Source: CAWFLT01 sp963816795 (GTDB lineage: Bacteria; Acidobacteriota; Vicinamibacteria; Vicinamibacterales; SCN-69-37). Taken from it: DNA of 17,636 bases. The position numbers and the translations under genes are program-made. Numbering within the stretch: position 1 is the first letter of the stretch; every line of letters starts with the position of its first letter. Shown piece after piece: positions 14,375 through 17,636 of this stretch. Location: assembly GCA_963816795.1 (NCBI GenBank), contig CAWFLT010000020.1, positions 1 to 17,636 of the forward strand. The letters run 5' to 3'. The notes under the pieces were generated by a model. That model was not told the DNA's origin and did not search any database. It saw only the letters and a program-made list of their open reading frames with translations.

Positions 14375-15801
14375 TGGTCTTCAACTCGCTCCATTTCGTC
14401 GGGTTCTTCGTCGTTGTCTACGCCCTGTATCGCGCGCTGCCGCATCGCGCGCAGAACTGGCTGCTGCTCGGCGCGAGCTACTACTTCTACGCCTCGTGGG
14501 ACTGGCGCTATCTCGGGCTGCTCGTCGGATCGACCGTCGTCGATTTTTTCGTCGGGCAGTACCTGGCGCGGACCGCTGAGCCGCGCCGGCGTCGCGCCGC
14601 GCTCGTCGCAAGCCTGGTCTTCAACCTGGGCATGCTCGGGTTCTTCAAGTATTTCAATTTCTTCGCCTCGGGTCTGCAGTCGCTCTTTGCTGCGCTCGGC
14701 TGGCGGCTCGATCCGATCACCGTCAACGTGATCCTGCCGATTGGCATTTCCTTCTACACGTTCATGACGATCAGCTACGTCATTGACGTCTATCGCCGGG
14801 AGATTCCGCCGGCCCCGAGCTTCGTGGACTTCGCGGTCTTCGTCGCCTACTTCCCGCATCTGGTTGCCGGTCCGATTCTGCGCGCGTCGCTGCTGCTGCC
14901 ACAGATTGCCCGGCCGCGAACGATCACGGCGGGTCAGATCTCTGAGGGGGTGTGGCTGATCGCCTGGGGCGCCTTTCAGAAGATGTTCGTCGCCGACAAT
15001 CTGGCGCCGCTGGTCGACACCGCCTTCGGGCCGTCGGCGGCCCCGTCCGGCCTCGACGTGCTCATCGCAACTGTCGCCTTCGCGTTCCAGATCTATGGCG
15101 ACTTCGCGGGTTACTCGAACATGGCGCGCGGACTCTCGAAGTTGATGGGGATCGAGCTCAACGTCAATTTTCTCTTTCCCTACTTCGTCACGTCTCCGCA
15201 GGCGTTCTGGCGCAATTGGCACATCAGCCTGTCCACCTGGCTGCGCGACTACCTCTATATTCCGCTTGGCGGCAACCGCGGCTCGTCTGCCGCGACCAAT
15301 CGAAACCTGATCGTCACGATGGTCCTCGGCGGCCTCTGGCACGGCGCCGCCTGGACGTTTGTGTTGTGGGGGCTCTATCAGGGCGTGGTTCTGGTGTTGG
15401 CGCGCGCCCTGACGCGGACCGGCCGGCGGGCGGCCGAGACCGTGTCGCCGCCGCGCGTTACGGTTGCGCGTGTCGGGCTCGGCGTGCTCATGTTCCTGGT
15501 GACGTGCTACGGCTGGCTGATTTTCAGAGCGGCTTCGGTCGATCAAGTCGTGCACTTCACCCGATTGTTGTTCACCGATCTGGTGCCGTCGGCGTCGACT
15601 GTCTCCTCGCTGCTCGTGCCGATGCTCTGGGTCGTGATCCCGCTTCTGACCGTCCACGTCTATCAAGCCGTCAAGGGTTCCGAGTCTGCGCCTATGCAAC
15701 TGCGGCCCGTGTTTCGTTACGCGCTCTATGGCGCCATCGTGTACATCGTGTTGCTGTTCGGCGATTTCGGCGGCTCGCAGTTCATCTACTTCCAGTTCTG
15801 A
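14374..15801 (+). CDS. MBOAT family O-acyltransferase (AlgI/DltB-like)
   Basis: A 475-residue multipass protein of the membrane-bound O-acyltransferase family. About ten hydrophobic helices are visible. The core signature QIYGDFAGYSNMARGLSKLMG is followed by FWRNWHISLSTWLRDYLYIPLGGNRG (His283) and GGLWHGAAWTFVLWG with the catalytic His323. The family moves acyl groups, usually acetyl, from a cytoplasmic donor across the membrane to a periplasmic transferase that acylates a glycan such as alginate, cellulose or a cell-wall polymer. The start overlaps the SGNH gene stop (TGATG, 14372-14376), which points to tight coupling: SGNH would be the periplasmic transferase and MBOAT the membrane carrier. 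No glycan synthase is nearby, so the acceptor is unknown. Length and motifs are complete. Confidence 0.94.
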   Translation: MVFNSLHFVGFFVVVYALYRALPHRAQNWLLLGASYYFYASWDWRYLGLLVGSTVVDFFVGQYLARTAEPRRRRAALVASLVFNLGMLGFFKYFNFFASGLQSLFAALGWRLDPITVNVILPIGISFYTFMTISYVIDVYRREIPPAPSFVDFAVFVAYFPHLVAGPILRASLLLPQIARPRTITAGQISEGVWLIAWGAFQKMFVADNLAPLVDTAFGPSAAPSGLDVLIATVAFAFQIYGDFAGYSNMARGLSKLMGIELNVNFLFPYFVTSPQAFWRNWHISLSTWLRDYLYIPLGGNRGSSAATNRNLIVTMVLGGLWHGAAWTFVLWGLYQGVVLVLARALTRTGRRAAETVSPPRVTVARVGLGVLMFLVTCYGWLIFRAASVDQVVHFTRLLFTDLVPSASTVSSLLVPMLWVVIPLLTVHVYQAVKGSESAPMQLRPVFRYALYGAIVYIVLLFGDFGGSQFIYFQF

Positions 15802-15825
15802 CACGTTTGCTTCATACTTTTTCTG

Positions 15826-16479
15826 ATGATCGCTCTCCGTACCATCGCCTTGCTCTCCGTGCTCGGTCTTGCCGTCATTGCGCCGGATGCCGGTCGGCTC
15901 AGGGACGCGGCCGTCGTCCTCTCCGAAATGGCGGGCGCCGCAGATACCGGGATTCCTACCAGTCTGCTCGCCAAAGCCAGGTGCGTCGTCGTGGTGCCTG
16001 GGGTGAAGAAAGCGGCACTCGGCATCGGCGGTCAGTTCGGACGTGGCTATCTGTCGTGCCGCAGGGACGCCGGTGGGTGGAGCGCTCCGGGCGGCGTTCG
16101 CATCGAGGGCGGCAGCATCGGCTTTCATATTGGCGGGTCGGATACCGACGTCATTCTGCTCGTCATGAACGACCGCGGTGTCGACCGTCTGTTGTCGAGC
16201 CGATTCACGGTCGGCGCTGACGCGGCCGTCGCCGCTGGCCCGGTCGGACGGCAGGCGAGCGCGCAGACGGATGCGACGATGATGGCGGAGATGCTGGCGT
16301 GGTCGCGATCGCGCGGCGTGTATGCCGGGATTTCGCTGCAGGGCTCGACACTGCGCGAGGACGCCGGCGAAAACAAGGAGCTCTACGGGAAAGAGTTGCC
16401 CAACCGCGAGATCATCAAGACCACCACCGCGGTGCCGAAGGTGGCGGAAAGCTTCGTCGCGGCGCTGGCCAAATACTGA
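15826..16479 (+). CDS. SYLF/Ysc84 domain lipid-binding protein
   Basis: A 217-residue protein of the SYLF (DUF500, Ysc84) family, which binds phosphoinositides and other lipids in eukaryotes. Bacterial members are exported and of unclear role. A signal peptide (MIALRTIALLSVLGLAVIA) is followed by RLRDAAVVLSEM, GIPTSLLAKARCVVVVPGVKKAALGIGGQFGRGYLSCR, GGWSAPGGVRIEGGSIGFHIGG, and the strongly conserved VMNDRGVDRLLSSRFTVGADAAVAAGPVGR. The tail carries WSRSRGVYAGISLQGSTLRED. All these match the family in order and length. Start ATG 15826 is supported by the signal peptide, though no clear ribosome site is present. It lies 24 nt after the MBOAT gene and could be in the same transcript, although its role would be different. 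Confidence 0.93.
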   Translation: MIALRTIALLSVLGLAVIAPDAGRLRDAAVVLSEMAGAADTGIPTSLLAKARCVVVVPGVKKAALGIGGQFGRGYLSCRRDAGGWSAPGGVRIEGGSIGFHIGGSDTDVILLVMNDRGVDRLLSSRFTVGADAAVAAGPVGRQASAQTDATMMAEMLAWSRSRGVYAGISLQGSTLREDAGENKELYGKELPNREIIKTTTAVPKVAESFVAALAKY

Positions 16480-16490
16480 GGACGGCCCTT

Positions 16491-16502
16491 GGCCTTCGGG
16501 CC
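16491..16502. terminator. UUCG-tetraloop hairpin between convergent genes
   Basis: GGCC-TTCG-GGCC is a perfect stem closed by the extra-stable C(UUCG)G tetraloop. Flanking ACG/CGT (16482-16484 and 16503-16505) could extend the stem with a bulge. It lies 11 nt after the SYLF stop and 10 nt before the convergent FKBP stop. There is no U-run, so I call it a candidate only. Confidence 0.55.
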
Positions 16503-16512
16503 CGTGTTGGGC

Positions 16513-16980
16513 CTACCTGACGTCCAGCAACTCGATATCGAAGACGAGCATCCCCTTCGGGTTGGGCGGGAAGCCTGGTGAATCGGGGATGGAATCGTAG
16601 GCGAGCTTGCCGGGAATCCAGAAACGGCGCTGCTCGCCGACAACCATGAGCTGGAGTCCCTCGGTCCAGCCCGAGATGACCTGGTCGAGCGGGAATGTCA
16701 CGGGCTGCCCGCCCGTGTAGGAACTGTCGAACTGCCTGCCGTCGGTCGTCCAGCCCGTGTAATGGACGCGCACGGTCGAGCGCGGTCCGGGTTTGATCCT
16801 GCCAAGGCCGACGCGCAAGACTTTCGACGCGAGACCAGACGGCGTGACGATCGCATCAGCCGGCGGGCCGGCCACGTCAGGCGGCGCCGCGCCCTTGGTG
16901 CTGTCCTTCGGCGTGCAGGCAGCGAGCGCGACCAGAAGCACGGACACGAACCAGAGGCGAGGGGAACGAGCCAGCATCAT
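16513..16980 (-). CDS. FKBP-type peptidyl-prolyl isomerase lipoprotein
   Basis: A 155-residue lipoprotein with a single FKBP domain. Residues 1-22 are a lipoprotein signal (LWFVSVLLVALAAC, lipobox LAAC with acylated Cys22). A short Pro/Ala/Asp-rich linker follows. The isomerase domain (about 53-155) shows the active-site residues of the family: VRVHYTGW, RQFDSSY, TFPLDQVISGWTEGL and the VVGEQRRFWIPGKLAYD strand, closing with PKGMLVFDIELLDV. Such enzymes speed proline isomerisation of proteins in the periplasm or at the outer membrane. I start at ATG 16980 (an adjacent ATG at 16977 is equivalent) because the signal peptide begins there. The frame upstream has no features. It converges with the SYLF gene and is divergent from the alpha/beta hydrolase. 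Confidence 0.92.
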   Translation of the reverse strand: MMLARSPRLWFVSVLLVALAACTPKDSTKGAAPPDVAGPPADAIVTPSGLASKVLRVGLGRIKPGPRSTVRVHYTGWTTDGRQFDSSYTGGQPVTFPLDQVISGWTEGLQLMVVGEQRRFWIPGKLAYDSIPDSPGFPPNPKGMLVFDIELLDVR

Positions 16981-17067
16981 GTGCAGATCATCGCATGGGC
17001 GGGCGCGCAAGGTCGACCGCAGGCGCCAACTCGACTCACCCCGGCGCCGCAACGCGCCAACTGCCAG

Positions 17068-17073
17068 TACAAT
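17068..17073 (+). promoter_or_regulatory. Possible -10 element, leaderless arrangement
   Basis: TACAAT is a good match to the -10 consensus and lies 6 nt before GTG 17080, with no Shine-Dalgarno between. This spacing puts the transcription start at or near the start codon, as in leaderless mRNAs. No convincing -35 hexamer is seen. Confidence 0.45.
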
Positions 17074-17079
17074 CCAGGC

Positions 17080-17636
17080 GTGATCTCGAAGATCGCGAAC
17101 CTGCCCGAGCGGTCCGTGCGCTATTTCGACAGTGGATCCGGTCGCGTCGTGGTGTGGCTCCATGCCTTTCCGTTGAGCGCGGAGCAGTGGCTGCCGCAGT
17201 TCGCGAAAGTGCCGCCCGGCTGGCGGTTCGTTGCGCCGGACCTGCGAGGCTTCGGGGGTGGCGGTTCGGCTGATGCCCCCGGCCTTGGCCCCATCACGGT
17301 AGATGACTACGCCGCCGATGTGCTAGCACTGATGGCGCACCTGGAGGTCAAGGACGCGGTGATCGCTGGATCGTCGCTCGGCGGCTATGTCGCGTTCGCC
17401 ATCTTCAGGCTGGCACCGCAGCGCGTGGCCGGGCTGGCGCTCATCGGCACGCGTGCCGGCGCCGACAGCGACGAGGCGAAAGCCAATCGTCAGCGACTGC
17501 TCGCTGTGCTCGAGCGCGACGGCGTCCCCGGCGTTGCGCGCGACATGCTGCCGAAGCTGCTCGGCGAAACCTCTCGCCGCGAGCAGCCAGATCTCGTCGA
17601 TGCGCTTGGCCGGATGATCGAGGCGAACTCCGCCGA
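17080..17636 (+). CDS. Alpha/beta hydrolase fold protein, 3' end outside window
   Basis: The frame is open from GTG 17080 to the right edge (185 codons visible) and is truncated only by the window. It shows an alpha/beta hydrolase core: strand VVVWLHAFPLSAEQW, which replaces the usual HG oxyanion motif by HA; FVAPDLRGFGGG; the nucleophile elbow AGSSLGGYVAF with Ser99 as nucleophile; and the RVAGLALIGTRAGAD strand. The acid and His of the triad would lie beyond the edge. The LRGFGxS-like region and size suggest an esterase, lactonase or haloperoxidase-type enzyme. The substrate cannot be told. There is no signal peptide, so it is cytoplasmic. The start has TACAAT 6 nt upstream and no ribosome site, pointing to a leaderless transcript. 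It is divergent from the FKBP gene. Confidence 0.88.
   Translation, partial: MISKIANLPERSVRYFDSGSGRVVVWLHAFPLSAEQWLPQFAKVPPGWRFVAPDLRGFGGGGSADAPGLGPITVDDYAADVLALMAHLEVKDAVIAGSSLGGYVAFAIFRLAPQRVAGLALIGTRAGADSDEAKANRQRLLAVLERDGVPGVARDMLPKLLGETSRREQPDLVDALGRMIEANSA

Noticed and set aside
14116..16128. 670-codon minus-strand frame across SGNH, MBOAT and SYLF genes
   Set aside because: It crosses three well-supported plus-strand genes, and its composition (RR, DE, Q runs) is that of a shadow.
14952..16220. 422-codon plus-strand frame overlapping MBOAT and SYLF
   Set aside because: Both overlapped genes have complete motif sets in their own frames; this frame has none.

Overview
The window is about two-thirds G+C and densely coded, with GTG and probably CTG starts alongside ATG. 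Its clearest lineage marker is a PadR-type regulator overlapping a very long MacB/FtsX-like permease whose N-terminus carries the helical segment of the acidobacterial 'duplicated orphan permease' (ADOP) type. SYLF and DUF2277 proteins and secreted creatininase-like and FKBP proteins fit the same picture. I read it as a chromosomal segment of an Acidobacteriota bacterium, probably class Vicinamibacteria. That placement is inference. There are no rRNA or tRNA genes, CRISPR arrays, transposases or phage genes.

Layout. 1-323 has no recognisable gene. 324-2741 (+) is a Uma2-family nuclease-fold protein followed 6 nt later by a full RecQ helicase, whose last codons run into a GGTAC repeat patch. 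2815-3099 (+) is DUF2277, converging with an uncharacterised beta-rich protein (3092-3490, -). 3600-6597 (+) is PadR plus the ADOP permease, with operator-like inverted repeats upstream. 6604-7472 (+) is a helical, coiled-coil protein. 7547-8083 (-) is a small PepSY membrane protein, separated from the previous gene by a strong hairpin. 8200-10403 (+) holds an unknown exported protein and an exported creatininase-family protein with an altered metal site. 10413-10835 (-) is a small exported protein. 10996-12025 (+) is a tandem pair of ICMT-like membrane methyltransferases. 12137-15801 (+) is a PilT-type ATPase, an SGNH hydrolase-like protein and an MBOAT O-acyltransferase. 15826-16479 (+) is a SYLF-domain protein. 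16513-16980 (-) is an FKBP-type prolyl isomerase lipoprotein. 17080-17636 (+) is an alpha/beta hydrolase cut by the window edge.

The most striking signal is that three genes (permease, coiled-coil protein, SGNH hydrolase) each carry exactly two frame breaks. All six shift in the same direction (one extra base each), and removing one base at each break restores a complete family-like protein whose length divides exactly by three. Insertion-type assembly error is the simplest explanation. Real decay or recoding is not excluded without reads or relatives.

Functional groups: PadR/ADOP is a self-regulated permease unit. SGNH and MBOAT overlap start to stop and form a plausible O-acylation module for a surface glycan. 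The 8.0-10.8 kb block is a set of exported or membrane proteins. The remaining genes are ordinary housekeeping or uncharacterised.
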